Shown here one piece after another: positions 38,655 through 51,232 of a stretch of 64,000 nt of DNA (its first letter is position 1; each line of letters starts with the position of its first letter). The stretch comes from Tetradesmus obliquus (lineage: Eukaryota; Chlorophyta; Chlorophyceae; Sphaeropleales; Scenedesmaceae), in NCBI GenBank assembly GCA_030272155.1, contig CP126191.1, forward strand, positions 8,206,501 to 8,270,500, given 5' to 3'. Made by a program: the position numbers and the translations under genes. The notes beneath the pieces are model-generated. The model saw only the letters and a list, made by a program, of their open reading frames with translations. It was not told the origin of the DNA and did not search any database.

Positions 38655-41600
38655 TCAAAACTCATCCCCAGCATCAATGGCAGACCCACTGTATTGGGCA
38701 TCGCTTGTATTTTGGAGGTCGTCATAAAACATCGAGCCGCTGCAGACGCCTTGGTTGCATTCGGTGCTGCTGTCTGAGTCATCGCCACCTCCGTACCCTT
38801 TCGCGCGGCCGGAGCCGAACCCTAGCAGCTGCCTGCCGCGGGTGATGCTGCCGGCTGCCAGGGCATCACCCAGCAGGTGCGCAGCGCTGGCGTGGGGTGC
38901 TGACATAATGGACATGCCCAGGAGGCGGCGGCCGGCTGCTGCTGTTGATGTGGAGTTGGTGCCAGCCCCGGCTGCCTCTGAGGCGTTTGATGCAGCTTGT
39001 GCTGGCAGCAGAACACGGTCGATGCCCTGGACGGTACCCTGGGTGCAGTGACAGGAGCGTTTCAGCAGGGTTGCAGCTGGCTGCTGGCAGCTGACTGTCA
39101 GGCAGCTGGCTGCTGCCCCAGAGCCGGTTGTAGCAGTTGTCAGGCACGTCAGCTGCAACTGCTCCCACAACATCTACAGCAAAACACTACGCCAGGCTAG
39201 CTTTGCCAACATTGCCAATAAAAGGAAGCACAGCAACTCGCGGGAAGCATCACCAGCGCCGGCAAGCTGTGGCTGCAGGGCCCGCTCCAGCAGTGAGGCG
39301 GCATGGCATTGTCATAACTGTCATACTGTTATTTTGGCCACGCACCACGCGAGTGCACCGCGCAGCATGACGTTTCAACTGATCAGCACCCACAGCACTG
39401 CCATCAGCCGCACTCACTCTGCCAGAAAAGAGGTTGGCGGATGTAATGTAGTTACATTTGCTGCACCGCCAGGCGAGTCAGGCCCAGGCACTATAGTGGC
39501 GGTGGTGAAGGACATGTTACGGCTGCTGTTGAAACGCGCTGGAACCGTCACCCTGCATCGATCACGGCAGCACAGCAGCGCAGAAGAATGCCTGAACCAA
39601 TGCACAACCATGCTGGTACTGGCAACCTGAGCAGACACCAGGCAATCACAGCTAGCGTGCTTTACCTTGGCTCTCTGGTGGCACACAGCCTAGTAGCCTG
39701 CTTGTGTACACAGCTGACAACAAGCCTGCAATCAACGGCCCTGGGCCAGAGCGCGGCCTCACCTCCTGTAGCGGATGGTGAGATTGTTGCCTGGCAGTAG
39801 AGTGCTGAGCGGTGCCCCCTGTGTGAAGTTGTCGGGCAGCGTGCCAGGTCGTGCAATGACATGGTACTGCAGCACCCGCGTCAAGCCCTGCACGTCAGAT
39901 GGCACTGAGGCCGATGCAGCCGCCAGCGCATCATTGGTGGGAGCCAACAACGTGTAATTGAATGTGTTGGTACGGAAGCTGCCTGCACAGCACGACGCAG
40001 CGGGGGCAGCAGCCGCAAGCAGTGTGAGGGACAATCAGAGGGGCCGCCAGGGCATGGAAGGCAACTCAGGGTAAGCTGCACTGGCCGGGCACAAGGGTTG
40101 GGCGCTTTCAATGCCCCGCTGTGCTGTGCTGTGCTGTGCTGTGCTTGATCAGCTCTGTGCGCCGCTAGTAGGTTGCCTGGCAGCCTACCAGGCACGGCTG
40201 AATGCTGACCAATGCACACAGCTTGTGGTGCAGTTAAGGCTACACAGACCACGTGTGCTGCTGAGCCTGCGTGCATTGTGTGCGGTTGTGCCTGCGCCAA
40301 GCGCACCTGCTAGGCCAGGCGCCCGAGGCAGTAGGGCAGCCAGTGAGCTGAACTCCGGGTGGACTGCAGCAGGGTTGCGACATTGTTGAAGACATCACCT
40401 GGGGCAGCGGCAGCAGCAGCAGCAGGCAGCAGGAGCTCGACTGTGTCAGTCTGCTGTAGGTGGAAGAGGCCTGGTGTTGAAGAATCGAGCCAGCAAGCAT
40501 CAGCAGGTTGTGGCATGCGTTGGGCACCATGGCAACTGCATGCAGTGTATGCAATGAACCTGCCAAACACCGTGAGCAAAAGCACCATGATCATCGATAA
40601 TGCACTGGGATACAAGGTTCACGTGCACGTCCGACTGAGTAGGTGATGTGCTACTGCCAGTGTTAGGTCAAGTTGAGGCCGCATGCTGGCACTCCTGCCG
40701 TTGCCAGTGCAGCACTAGCTGCTGTGCAGTTGCTTTGCCTTAGTAGGAGAGGTTACATGTGCTTTGGCTGTCACTAGCTGGCAGCCGCTGCCACTGCAGT
40801 GTAAATTCATACTTGGACTGTCAGTCTAAGGCTGTGCAACTGTGAGAGCCTCCAAGTCGCAGCATTTGCAGGCAGCGTACAGGCTCACCATTGAGCAGCA
40901 CCCTGTCCACAGGGAAGATGTTGGCCCTGGGCAGCATGATGGGCTGGCCAGCAACATGTGCTGTATATGTTCTGCACGTCTGTGATTGCGATGGTGCCGT
41001 TGGCCAGGCGCTGGAAGCGCAGCACGTCCTTGGGGTTGCTCATGGCGGTGAGGGGCTTAGCGGTGCGGGGTGGGCCGCCAGTCACTAGGCCTTGACCTGC
41101 ATTCAACATGAGTACAGCAACAGGGAGTGCGGTGAGAGTGCTCTTGCGTGTGCAAGGGCAAGAATGTCATTTGTATGTAATTATTAGGCCCTAATATTGT
41201 CATGCCTGTTTATCAGCTGCCTCAGACGACGGTAATCAGAACCAGCCGTTGCACTGCAAGTGCAGTGTGTGATCCACCAAGGCCTGCGCAGCCACCGCTG
41301 TTTGGCAAAGTTTGCTGGCAGACGTGCAGAGCTCAACAAGTGCATGATATTGGCAGCCTCACACGCATCAGCACACTAGATAAAACTAACAGCAGCAAAG
41401 CTATCAAATATGTGCAGCAGACCGTCACTGGTAGTGTGCGGCTGAAGCAACACGGCGCTGAGTGCAGCTGCAGCAACATAGTACCAACTGTACCAACACA
41501 GACCAAGCCGTGCTTTAGGCCATGCCATTTTGCTAGACGTCGCATGCAGGTCCCCTCACCCGTCAGTTTGCGTCCTGCGATCACATGGTACCTCAGGAGC

Positions 41601-42209
41601 GTATCCACAAGGCGAGGGCGTGAGCGTATCTCCTCGTACGACAGGCCCATCAGCGGCGGCAAAGTCTTGGATGGCCTGCAGCATTGTGTGGCAGATGTGT
41701 GTGTGGAAAAACCGGGGGCCCGTGCATGCCACGTGTCTGCATGCACACGCTTGCAGTGGAAATCATCATGTGCTGGTCATAGACGCAAGTACTCAGGCGC
41801 TGCAGCTGGCAGCGTCAGCAGCTTGCAACTGCTGCAGGGCAGCCAGCTCAGCCAGCTGAGCTGGCTGGCAAGGACAGGCCAAAGCATGGCAGCAGTAACT
41901 ACGCATACCTGGTCCGTTGGTGCCAGTATGGTTAGATTGAGGTTGGCAGGGATATCTGAGTCCTTGATCCTGATGATTCCGAAGAGGCCAGCCAGCTTCC
42001 GGAAGCCATTGGACTCGAGTGCACTGATGAGGGGTGTGTCCGACGCAGGCTGGGCCGGCTGGGCTTTGGTGCCCTGCGGTTTTAATAAATATCATGTTAG
42101 CATCGATTGAACAACGAGGTTTGAATTTGAAGTCTGCACGCGCCGAAGCTCACTTGCAGGATCACCAGGCAGAGCAGTAGCCAGGCCAAACGACAGAGTT
42201 GCACAGCAT
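38655..42209 (-). CDS. Secreted protein with two fasciclin (FAS1) domains; reading frame interrupted
   Basis: Eight exons can be drawn: about 42209-42154, 42073-41909, 41675-41560, 41096-40889, 40470-40307, 39982-39763, 39552-39418 and 39038-38655. Exon 1 encodes a hydrophobic leader (RLAWLLLCLVILQ). The first FAS1 domain spans exons 2-4 (LISALESNGFRKLAGLF, NLTILAPTDQ, RLVDTLLRYHVIAGRKLT, then DRVLLNG). The second spans exons 5-8 (NVATLLQST, NYTLLAPTNDALAAA, RVLQYHVIARPGTLPDNFTQ, then GIDRVLLP). A Ser/Gly/Asp-rich tail ends DAGDEF. FAS1 proteins mediate adhesion in the matrix or cell wall. About five single-base discrepancies break the frame: at the start codon, in exon 3, in exon 4, in exon 5 and at the exon 7-8 junction. 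None of the other complete gene models has any. The gene is either decaying or locally misassembled. Confidence 0.75.
40118..40145. repeat. GCTGT pentanucleotide repeat in a FAS1-gene intron
   Basis: About five GCTGT units (plus strand) lie in the intron between exons 5 and 6. Confidence 0.85.
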
Positions 42210-44799
42210 TGTGACTTCAGTGCATAAATTATGTCGCACTTAGGAGGGCTAGATTGATCTTCTGCCGCGCACGTAAGCTATGTGGTGCTAGCGACAAATG
42301 CCACGGCAATCGCGACGCATACGGTTGCAACTGTCAAAACGTTGGCAGCACGCAAAGGGCGGCCGCGGATCCATCTTCAGTGCTGTGGATCTAGTCACGT
42401 CCTACTCTGCAATTACCCGCTGGCAATTACCCGCTGGCAGCCACATTGCCTCTGGCTGTGTCTGCACAAACCTGCAGTACTGCACTAGTGCAGTAACATC
42501 ATGTTAACTGCATGTATGCATGACCCCCTGGGCCAGGAACTGGTCAAAGATCGACTCAAAAGCAGTAAAGATGTCAACTGCATGCTACGCATCAACTCGA
42601 GGCAGAATAGGATCAATGAGTAGCAAAGGATCAGAGATCGTACATCTCGAGTGCAACCATGATGCATGCAACTGTGAATGGAGCAACTGTGACACACTAC
42701 ACACCGTGGTAACGTAAGTGTCAAGCTGTAGCTCAAGGCTTCTGCCATATCCCCAAACTCAACACAATGAGTATGCAGAGGTGGTCACCCTTCCTGTGCT
42801 GAATACTGCTGCTACGTCCTATCATTCGCAAGTCCCGCGGGCCCTTGAGAATACCAACAACAACTTGTTATATGGTACAAGTTGACAAGCAAGTGGGTTA
42901 ATAACCTTTGCCAGATGCCAGGCACAGCAGTGGCAACTGGCCACCAACAGGCAATGCTATTGCCATACGTGCTGCCACGAGGTGTGCGTCCATAGGGCAC
43001 ACGGTGTTCATCATATTGAGCAGGCCTGCGTTCTGCCAAACCACACCAGCCTGCGCAGGTTGCATGCATGCATGTCAAGCAGCTACTGCTGATGCGACTC
43101 ATGCAGCACCAGATCAGCAACACCCTGTGTGCCGCTGCAATAAACACACCCAGCAGTTGGGCGGCATGCGTGCATGCACAAACTCGCTGCGTACCCTAGA
43201 TACTGCCTGCAGCCTAGTGAGATCGGCTGGGCCACCCAAGGAGAGCCGCCGCGTGCGTGATCCGCTTTTGCCAGGCCGTGAATAGATTTGGCTGCATACA
43301 GCATGCACCCTTGCCAGGAAGCAACATTGCAGCAATACTGGATTAATCCTCCATAAGAGGGTGAGCTTCTGAAAACCGGCCATTGCAAACCTACAAATAA
43401 GCCATGCCCCAGCAAGATACTGCATGCAGTAGCTGCGCAGAGTGCCATTGCTCTACCAGACTGTTGTGCAACACCTGTCATGCGGCAAGCATTGCACGCT
43501 ACCCAACCGCAGCTAGCCAGCACGTGCTTTTCACTACTATGAACTCTTATTTCCACATAAACTTCCATACACTGTCTGCATCTGTCTGCTGCAGCCTGCT
43601 ACATGTAAAGATCGCCTGACCATACTGCTGCAGCTACAGCTGTGACGGAACATACACACCCTTTTATCAGTCAGCCAAACACCAGCCAACTTGCAGTTGG
43701 TTAGCTGAGCTGGAAGCAAGTGGAACTTTTCAAACGAACATTGAAGCTAGATAAGGAAAGGTGCTGTTGCTGGCTGGTGCTACAGCGCTGGCACGCTGCA
43801 TACTCCCCTACAAGCAGGGTACATTGTTGCTGCACAACGATACAGAACCTTGAGCCGCCCGCGCTAGATGCAGTGCACTGCAGCAAGCTCGACCGCTGCC
43901 AGGCCGCACTGCACCAGCAGGATTGCAGCTGCTCCTCTGCAATTCTTCTTCAAGTACAATGTCAGCATGACAGAACCCGTGTGACAGATATCAAAGCAAC
44001 AGCAGGGGAAATCCTGACACCCAAAGCTACTCCACGCACCAGAAGTAGTGCCACCAACACCTAGTCAACATAACAGCTCAACATAACAGCACAACCGCAA
44101 CATAGCAAAAACATACAAAGAGTTATGGGCCACAGCAAGTCCACCCCTCTCTCCGTATCTGCAGCCGTCCAGACACACCCGATGGCATAACAGCAGCAAA
44201 GACACCATCAGCTAACACCTGCTGCGCCCTGTTGCTGCCAGCCACCGTGTCAGCTGGCTTAGCTCTGCACCGCATGGTACAGGGCAGACAGGCAGGAACA
44301 ATGAATGACAGGCTGCACCCCAAACACCCTGTCAGCTGTACGGCTCTGTAATAGCATGCCAGTGCATCCTCCAAAGAGAGTACGGCAGCAGCACCAACTT
44401 CACCAGCTTGATACATAACTTAAGTATATATACATAATGGGGTGCTGCCAAACACGCATGAAAGAACCCATGAGCGGGTGACACCAGGGGAACTGGAATG
44501 CAGGTGACACACCAGCAGCAGCCGTTGTTATGGTCGTAGTCACGAGTCAGACACATACACAGGCATGCACCACATGCACATCTGCAAGTCGTCACCTTCT
44601 GCGCATGAACTTTAAACAAATGCAAGCAACACGTCGAAACATTGACTTCTCAAGTCGGCTGCTCTGCACTGAGCAGTGCCTATGCCTGCATGCTGTGGGC
44701 GCTGGCGTGGATTGCTACACAAACACCCTCGCGCCACGCAACCCAACACCCCTAGACACGGATCGTCAAGCGCTATGTCATGTGTCACGTCATTGTCAC
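42210..44799. other. Intergenic region between the FAS1 and RING-variant genes
   Basis: No gene is supported. It holds the FAS1 promoter side and the RING-variant 3' side. A 161-codon minus-strand open frame (43083-43568) is rich in Cys, His and Ala in the way random frames are here, and no splice-consistent extension was found. Confidence 0.45.
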
Positions 44800-46608
44800 T
44801 CAGCAGAAAGCATCAAGGTCGTCCGGGGCCTGCCAGAGCAAGCGCAGACTGGTGAGCAAGTGTGTAGCAGCAGCCTGCAGCAGGCAGAACCTGCCGAGGG
44901 CGCCACTGCCGGGAATGCTGCTGTAGCTGCCGGCAGCCCACGAGCGCCGCGCAAGGTTACCGCCATCAGCAGCATCACTGCTGCCGTCCTCGCTGCTGCT
45001 GCCGGCAGATGCGACGCTGTCATCGCCGCTGCTACTGCTGCTGCTCAAAGCGGGGGCGGCGGCGCCGCGGCTGTTGGTGCCTCCAGGGGTGTCTGTGCAG
45101 CTGATGCTTCTGCTGTGTCCCCACAGCGAGCTGCTGCTGCCACTGACTGCGCTGCTGCCTGTGCTGTGGCGGCGGCTTTCATCGCCCCTGCTGCCGCCAG
45201 CACGACGAGCAGCACTGAGTGACGCACAGTACACTGCCGCATCATACGCACACAGTCCTTGCAGCTCCATCTTCGACTCGTCTGCGCACGACAGCAGGCA
45301 GCAGCACAGGGGGTATACCAGGCAGCAGCGCAGTGAGCAGAGGTAGCACAGCAGCCTAGCAGTGGCGGCAACAGCACGCTGGCATGCGCAGCAGGGCAGC
45401 TGGCGGCGCTAGCAGGACAAGCTGCCTGCTTCTGAGCATTGTGTATCAGTACGTCATCACCTCCGTGCCTACACCTGCGCTGCCACTGTCATGCACACTT
45501 TAGCCCACCTGCGCCCGGCACCCTGCACTCAAAGGTGATGTCAAAGGCCTGCTCTGCAGTCAGCCCCAGCAGCCGCCGCACATCATCTTTGAACTGCTCC
45601 ACGCCCGGCTGCCCAGGCTTCACTTGCAGCCAGTAGGTGTGGCCGCTGAACTGGATGCTCATCACCGGCGCTGCCTCGCCGCTGAGGTCAGCAAAGGCAG
45701 CCTTCCAGCTGGGCAGCGGCTGCTTGCAGAAGCGGCACTTGCTCTCCTGCAAGCGCCAGGCGCAAGGAGGGTTTGGGAGAGATAACGCAGGGTACAGGCG
45801 GATGCAGGCAGGCAGGCAAGCTGTGCATGCAGGTGATGAGAGTGGCTGGCTTTCCGAGTATGCGGGGTCGTGTTTTTGCTGGTGTTTGTGCTGGTTTGGG
45901 GCCATGCAGCGTAGTTGCTGAGTGTAGGAGGGTGCAGTGTGCTGCGCTGCTGGGTGCAGCACTTGTCGGGAGGCTGCAAGGACTGCTGGCGGGTCTGCCT
46001 GGTAGTTGCAGGTTGATACAGAGCTTACCAAAGCCCTGACACAGCTTTACATGCTAATAACGCTGCAAACTTCCTGTTCACAGCTGCCGCAAAGCTGTGT
46101 TTCTTGGCACCAGCTCTTATGATGTGCAGTACAAGCACTGATGGTGTGGCAGCAGAGCGAGTCATCAGGGGCTGGTCAAACAGGCTGTGAGTATGGCACT
46201 GCTGTGCTAGCACTGCTGCATCACCTTGCAATCATAACACAACCCACAAAAGAGAGATCGACCGAAGCATGGCCGTCTGTATGCTGCTTGCTGCTAGCGG
46301 TGCTTCACAAGAAGCATCTGCTGACGCACGAGAACTCACCTCCTCTTTCCCAGCGGACTGGAGTTGCCTGCAGACGTGATCAGGGTGTTAAACGCTTGCA
46401 ACCAGCAATGCGCCATGATCGGCGATGCACTGTCACGATGTTCCTAAGGGTGCCTCGCTACGCACGTGCTTGGTACCCCATCAGGACCTCTGAAAACTTC
46501 TCACCATCGCGCAAGACATGATTGATGGCACGTCAGGCACCGGCAAGGCTTGATGAGGGGCTCCTCATTTCCCAGGCATATGAAGCAGCACTCGTCGTCG
46601 CCGGACAT
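44800..46608 (-). CDS. RING-variant (C4HC3-like) zinc-finger protein, probable E3 ubiquitin ligase
   Basis: Four exons: 46608-46505, 46367-46340, 45746-45509 and 45281-44800 (852 nt, 283 aa, all phases consistent). The N terminus carries a compact RING-variant finger: CFIC, then PCRC, then CHQSC followed by LARWQ, and closing with CRFC in exon 3. In RINGv/MARCH proteins this finger recruits an E2 enzyme. Here the loop between the second and third ligand pairs is shorter than usual. Residues about 55-125 form a conserved-looking segment (MSIQFSGHTYWLQVKPG, then AEQAFDITFECRVPG) that could be a ubiquitin-like or substrate-binding domain, but I do not recognise it. The tail is Ser/Gly-rich and low in complexity. 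No membrane helix is seen, unlike MARCH ligases. The substrate is unknown. Confidence 0.75.
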
Positions 46609-47576
46609 GATGCGCCCTGCTGCTACCACAACATCATGCTCCCGTACATAAGTGCATCTTGTGGGTGTCCTGACGTGCTGTGGATTCGACCGCCCTTCTT
46701 TGAAGCACCGATGAAGCGCGACCAAAACGCACACGCACTCCAGTGGACATCCAAGATGCACTCAAGCAATTTCAGCTGCAACAAGCTTCTGCAGAAGAAG
46801 CGATCGAGACAATCAAATGGGATGTTACCTTGTCACGAAAGAACCCCTGGAGCTTGAAGCTGAAGCTCGGATGAGCTGCGTGCTGTGAAATGCCAGCTCA
46901 AACGAAAAGGCTGGGTTCTGCAGTATGTGACCATGCTGCTGCCTGGAACAACAGGTCACTCTTGGTCACCACAGGCAGTCGGAGGGCGGGAGCGCTTCAC
47001 GGCCCACATACAAGCCTGTCGACGCCCAAAGTCGATCTCAAATCACTCGAAGTATTCAGTGCTTTACTTTTAACCTGAACAGCTGGATGAACCTCCGCTA
47101 TCGTTTCTTCTGCAGGGGGCAGCAGCAGCAGCAGGAGCAACAGCAGCAGCAGAGCACGGGAGGTGACACCGCATCAAATGCAAAGCAGATTATCACTGTG
47201 CTGCATGTACGACAAAGGCGCATGCTCTATTGGAGTCTGCGTCATGAGAATTGCCAATGCAAACAACAAAGGAAGGGCAACTTGCTGTAGTTTGAATTCA
47301 AACGTTTCGAACGAGAATTTGGATTGCCAGGCTGTGGTGCAAATGTCTCCTGCGCAATGCGTACACATACAGGGCCCTCACAAGGTGCGCCTGCTGTGCT
47401 TGCTATGCGATGCTGTTGGTCAGAGGCTTCAGCATGGCCAGCAACGCACCAAGCCCTCAGCCACACCTGTATGATGCCAGAGAAGCCACTGTCATTGCAA
47501 CACAGTTCACGCTGCCCTCTGACACCTAGTACACACATCTGCCTGTGACTGCTCTGCTGCCGCTGTCCTAGTCAGC
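46609..47576. other. Intergenic region between the RING-variant and LYR genes
   Basis: This is the promoter side of the RING-variant gene and the 3' side of the LYR gene. A short CAG/CAA-rich tract lies at about 47118-47155. No gene is supported. Confidence 0.45.
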
Positions 47577-49166
47577 TCATGCACTCCCAGCTAGCCTGCT
47601 GTTCACACAGAGGACCTGCCCACGCAGTGGGACCAAGCTACACAGATCGCCATGCGGAGTCTGTCTCTGCACACAGCAGCTGTGTCAGCTCACCCGTGCA
47701 AGCCGCTCCGCTTCTTGGAAGTACACATTGCTCAGCGCCCGCATCGCCCTGCGCGCACGACCCACAGACACGGCAGCCCAAACCACAGCAGCAAGCACCA
47801 ACAGAGGTCAGGGCGCAGCGATCACTCGGCAGAACCACCAAAGCAGCCCGCTTGCTATGCACATCCGCGTTGCTGTGACGTCATCACCGCAGCTGCATGA
47901 TGTTCAATGTGTGCTGGCTGATACAGGCAGGCAAAGAAGGAGAAGTGGCCCTGCTGCGGACACGCCTGCTCAGGTCAGCAGCTATCCCCTTACACACCTG
48001 CTGCTTGGCTGCGTACCCCTGACTGGCAAATGAAATTATTGTGCCTGCTGTTGCTGTGCTCAAGCCTTGAGAACAGCAGGCATGCTGGAATGGCATGCAG
48101 GTGTTGACAAGCATTGCGCTGCTCTATGCGATGGCATCAGCTGCAGGATGTGTAATGCTGACGTCTTTTGCAGTTGCTGTTAACTGTGCTGCGGCACTCA
48201 CGCCTCTTTCTGGTCTCGTATCTGCAGCAGCACAGACAGCAGCATCAAGTGAGACCAAGCAATTGTGCCTTGAGCAATCATTGGTAAGGGGTTGCCTCAT
48301 GTCCCTGCTGGTGCTCATACATTCAGTAAAAGCTGTGCTGTGTCGTCCAACATGCTACGCAATGGAGTGCCGCACTAGCGCGGCACTCTGCAGTACTGCA
48401 GACTGTCACACAACGTCAAGTTACGCCGCGGCATGCACATCGCGGCTGTGAAAGACCTGCAGGCTGCTACAGCACAGGTGCATGCTGCATTGCTGTGCTG
48501 TTCCACTGCGTACTGAGCAGATACACCCATCATCCTCGCAGAGCGCACCTTTGCCTCATCTGTTTCGTGCATGTTCATTCGAAACTGCTCCCGCACTTGC
48601 CCAACAAGTGTGGCCTCATTGCCTTGCTGCGCGGCACAATGCACGAAACAGAAAGCACAATAACACAGGTTAGGCGGTAGTCAGAGCACATACAAGCACA
48701 GCTGTATGGCCTGGCCGCACTGCTAGTGAGCGCAGTGAGCATGGTGCACTGTCGTCACAAAAGCGACGCCTGCTTGTACATGATTGTCACTGTCGTACAT
48801 GAGTTCAGCAGGTCAGCTCAATGGCTCAAGACATCAAAGCCCTTTGCTGTGACAGTGCACCAGATAATGCCATGAGCAGCAGCAGCAGCAGCAGGTGCCG
48901 TTGCAGCAGCAGTAGCAGCACCAGCAACAGCAGCAAGCGCAGTGCAGGATACACCAGGCACTAAAGGCTGTGTGAAGCTCACCCGTCTGCCCATGAACCG
49001 CGCTAGCATCATCAGGTCCTTGTATAGCTGCGGTGGGAAATCAGGGGTCTCGTTCAGGCTGCTTGCTCGGGACTGCGGGTCGGCACTGCCGTGCTGAGCT
49101 GCTCTGTCCGACAGCCACTACCTTCTTTACTGGGTACTCCTTGAAGACTTTGTCTAACGACGACAT
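47577..49166 (-). CDS. Small LYR-motif (complex 1 LYR family-like) protein
   Basis: Six small exons: 49166-49122, 49027-48983, 48626-48549, 48221-48202, 47748-47694 and 47666-47577. They total 333 nt and 110 aa in a single frame. The product starts MSSLDKVFKEYPVKK, followed by LYKDLMMLARFMGRR, a LYR-type motif with K in place of R. Next come VREQFRMNMHETDEAK, IRDQKEA and ALSNVYFQEAERLAR, an amphipathic helical pattern like LYR proteins (F, DEAKI.). LYR proteins are mitochondrial factors that assist Fe-S cluster transfer or respiratory-complex assembly together with acyl carrier protein. Exon 4 is only 20 nt. The last exon, which adds about 29 residues with no family similarity, is the least certain part. 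No single open frame exceeds 90 codons, so automatic annotation could easily miss this gene. Confidence 0.7.
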
Positions 49167-49903
49167 GGTGATCTACGTAGGATGAACAGCTACGACGTCT
49201 GCTGCAGCCAAGACAAGGCAGTACTTCAAGTCATCAATCACCAGCAGCTAGCATGTGCGTACGCGACTTGAACAAGCTAATTACAGGTTCTGCGAGCCTA
49301 CCCTGATACCTTGAGCTGAGCATTGCCTCAGATGCCTTGCAGTGCTGGCTATGCATAGCCATATGCCCTGACCCCAAGCCCTAGTGACAGCCTGCAGCAA
49401 GCTGCCACATGCCCGCACAAAGATAAACAGGCCAGCCAGAACACCATCTACATAACATGGGCTTCCCAATCAAAAGGGTAGTTTTTATAAGGTGCCACAG
49501 GGTGGCTGAGGTGCATACAATGCCAGTTCCGCCTAAAAGCCTAAAAGCCTGTCAATCGTCCTGCTCGTTGCAGAGTGTGGGTCAAGCCTAGCACTATAAA
49601 CTGTCCCACTGCCAACTTCTGGCCAGCCGCCCATGCCCCAATCCTTCTGGCATGCCTCATCTGGTCATTGCTGTCCTAAGTAATTGCCTGCCGGTAACCC
49701 TGCTGACAATGAGTCCTTTGCAACTGACGAAGCAGCAGCAGCACACACACACCACACACGCAGTGCTAAACTCTACACAGCATAAAACTACAGCACGCAG
49801 CACTGCGCTAACCAATCAGCAGCACGCAGCACAACACCCAACTAAACAGCACTGACCTGAAAGCCCACACGCAGCACAAAACCACTCCTTGCACGCCTCA
49901 GCA
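49167..49903. other. Intergenic region between the LYR and UXT-like genes
   Basis: This is the LYR promoter side and the UXT-like 3' UTR. It contains CA-rich and CAGCA-rich simple sequence at about 49730-49860. No gene is seen. Confidence 0.5.
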
Positions 49904-50690
49904 TCACTGCACAGCCGGCAGCTGCATCAGCTCATGCACCGCCTGCGCCACAAACTTCAGCTGCGCCTTAATACGTGCTGCCTTGTCAGTGCAGCTCCCC
50001 AACTTTAGCCGCAGCGCTTGCTGCCGCAGGTCTATGGCCCTGCCAGCCTCCTGCAGTGTCACTTCTAGGTGGAACCCCAGGCCTATGCCTATGAAGAGGC
50101 GGGAGGTGTCCGGCACTGCTGCTCTGCAGAATACGCCAGAGCCCAGCTCCACCCGAGTTTTAAGAGTGGTCTGGCATGCCTGCAGGTTTCAAGCCATGCC
50201 TCAGGGTTGATGTTGGTGTGTGCCTTCAGGCGGGATGGGCAGCGCAGAAGTGCATGCAGTTGCAACACACGCGGGCTGCCCTGCAAGTGAAGGGCAGCAC
50301 TGATAGGGTGCTGGTGTGGACACATTTTAGTGCAGGAACAGATGCGGCAGCAGGGTAGCACGCATACCCCCATGCCATGAAATGTGAACCTGCACGGTTG
50401 CTGTGTGCTACATGCAGCAGCGACTGCACGAGCTACAGCGGACAGCGTGTACGTAACCTGGAACTCCAGCATTGCAACAGCGATGCAAACACTTTGCCAG
50501 GCCTGCTTACCTCCTGCTGCTGCTGAAGTTGCTGCACGTTGCGCCGCAGTTCTTCCAGTTCGTCTATTTCAAGCTGGCATCTAGCCCGCTGCTCAACCGT
50601 CTTTTGCAGGTCCACTTTGAGAACATCGTTTGCAAACTGTTCATATTCGCGGACTTTAGCGTTCAGGTCGATTTTGTTGCTGTGGGCCAT
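49904..50690 (-). CDS. UXT: UXT-like alpha-type prefoldin subunit
   Basis: Two exons, 50690-50511 and 50179-49904 (456 nt, 151 aa; human UXT has 157). The first exon is the N-terminal coiled coil (KVREYEQFANDVLKVDLQKT, then ELEELRRNVQQLQQQQE). The second has the beta-hairpin core (VELGSGVFCRAAVPDTSRLF, then GLGFHLEVTLQEA) and the C-terminal helix. VPDTSR and the length are diagnostic for UXT rather than for canonical prefoldin 3 or 5. UXT belongs to the URI/R2TP prefoldin-like complex that helps assemble RNA polymerases and PIKK kinases. The gene is divergent from the orphan secreted-protein gene at 51233. Confidence 0.88.
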
Positions 50691-51232
50691 GCTGCTGCTG
50701 CAGGTGCTGCTGCTGCTGCCACCGCTGCTGCCACTTGCACGGATGCAGCAGGAGCCGATGCAAGCCTACAGTTTCACTTTGCATGTTGCAATTTGTTGCT
50801 GTAAAAACGTCAGACGAGCTGTGCGCCCATAATATGGGAGTTTGGTTACTGCTGCCTGTCATAAAGTGGTGCAACAGCCCCGCCCGCCTACCTTCCGTCT
50901 TCATATACCAGCCACATATGTATTTTGTTTTGTTTTTCAACAAAAGGCATGCAGCGCATCGGCACACGCTTTGCATGTTGGCGGGAGAAATCACAGGAAG
51001 TTCTTGGACGGTGCAACTAGTTCGTCGGGCGAGGTCGCTAAGATGATGCCGATACATTTGCACCAAGCGCTTGCCAGCCGGTGTTTCCGAGCTTTGTTTC
51101 CAAGCAGTGCTGCGCACAGGACGCGACAAAACTGCAGCAGGTGCAGCAGGAACATCGTCAGGTTTCGGACAAGAACGGAAGCTGCCATTAGTAGCGCTGC
51201 GGAACTCCAGCAACAGCAGCTGTCAGTTTTTA
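50691..51232. promoter_or_regulatory. Divergent promoter region between the UXT-like gene and gene E
   Basis: The 542 bases between opposite start codons must contain both promoters and 5' UTRs. A CTG-rich stretch (50691-50745) lies just before the UXT-like start. No specific element is identified. Confidence 0.45.

Noticed and set aside
41202-42110. A 302-codon plus-strand open frame over the FAS1 gene
   Set aside because: It lies antisense to exons 2 and 3 of the FAS1 gene, which have clear domain similarity, and has no motif of its own.
43083-43568. A 161-codon minus-strand open frame
   Set aside because: No domain, no plausible splice extension and a composition like other random frames of the window.
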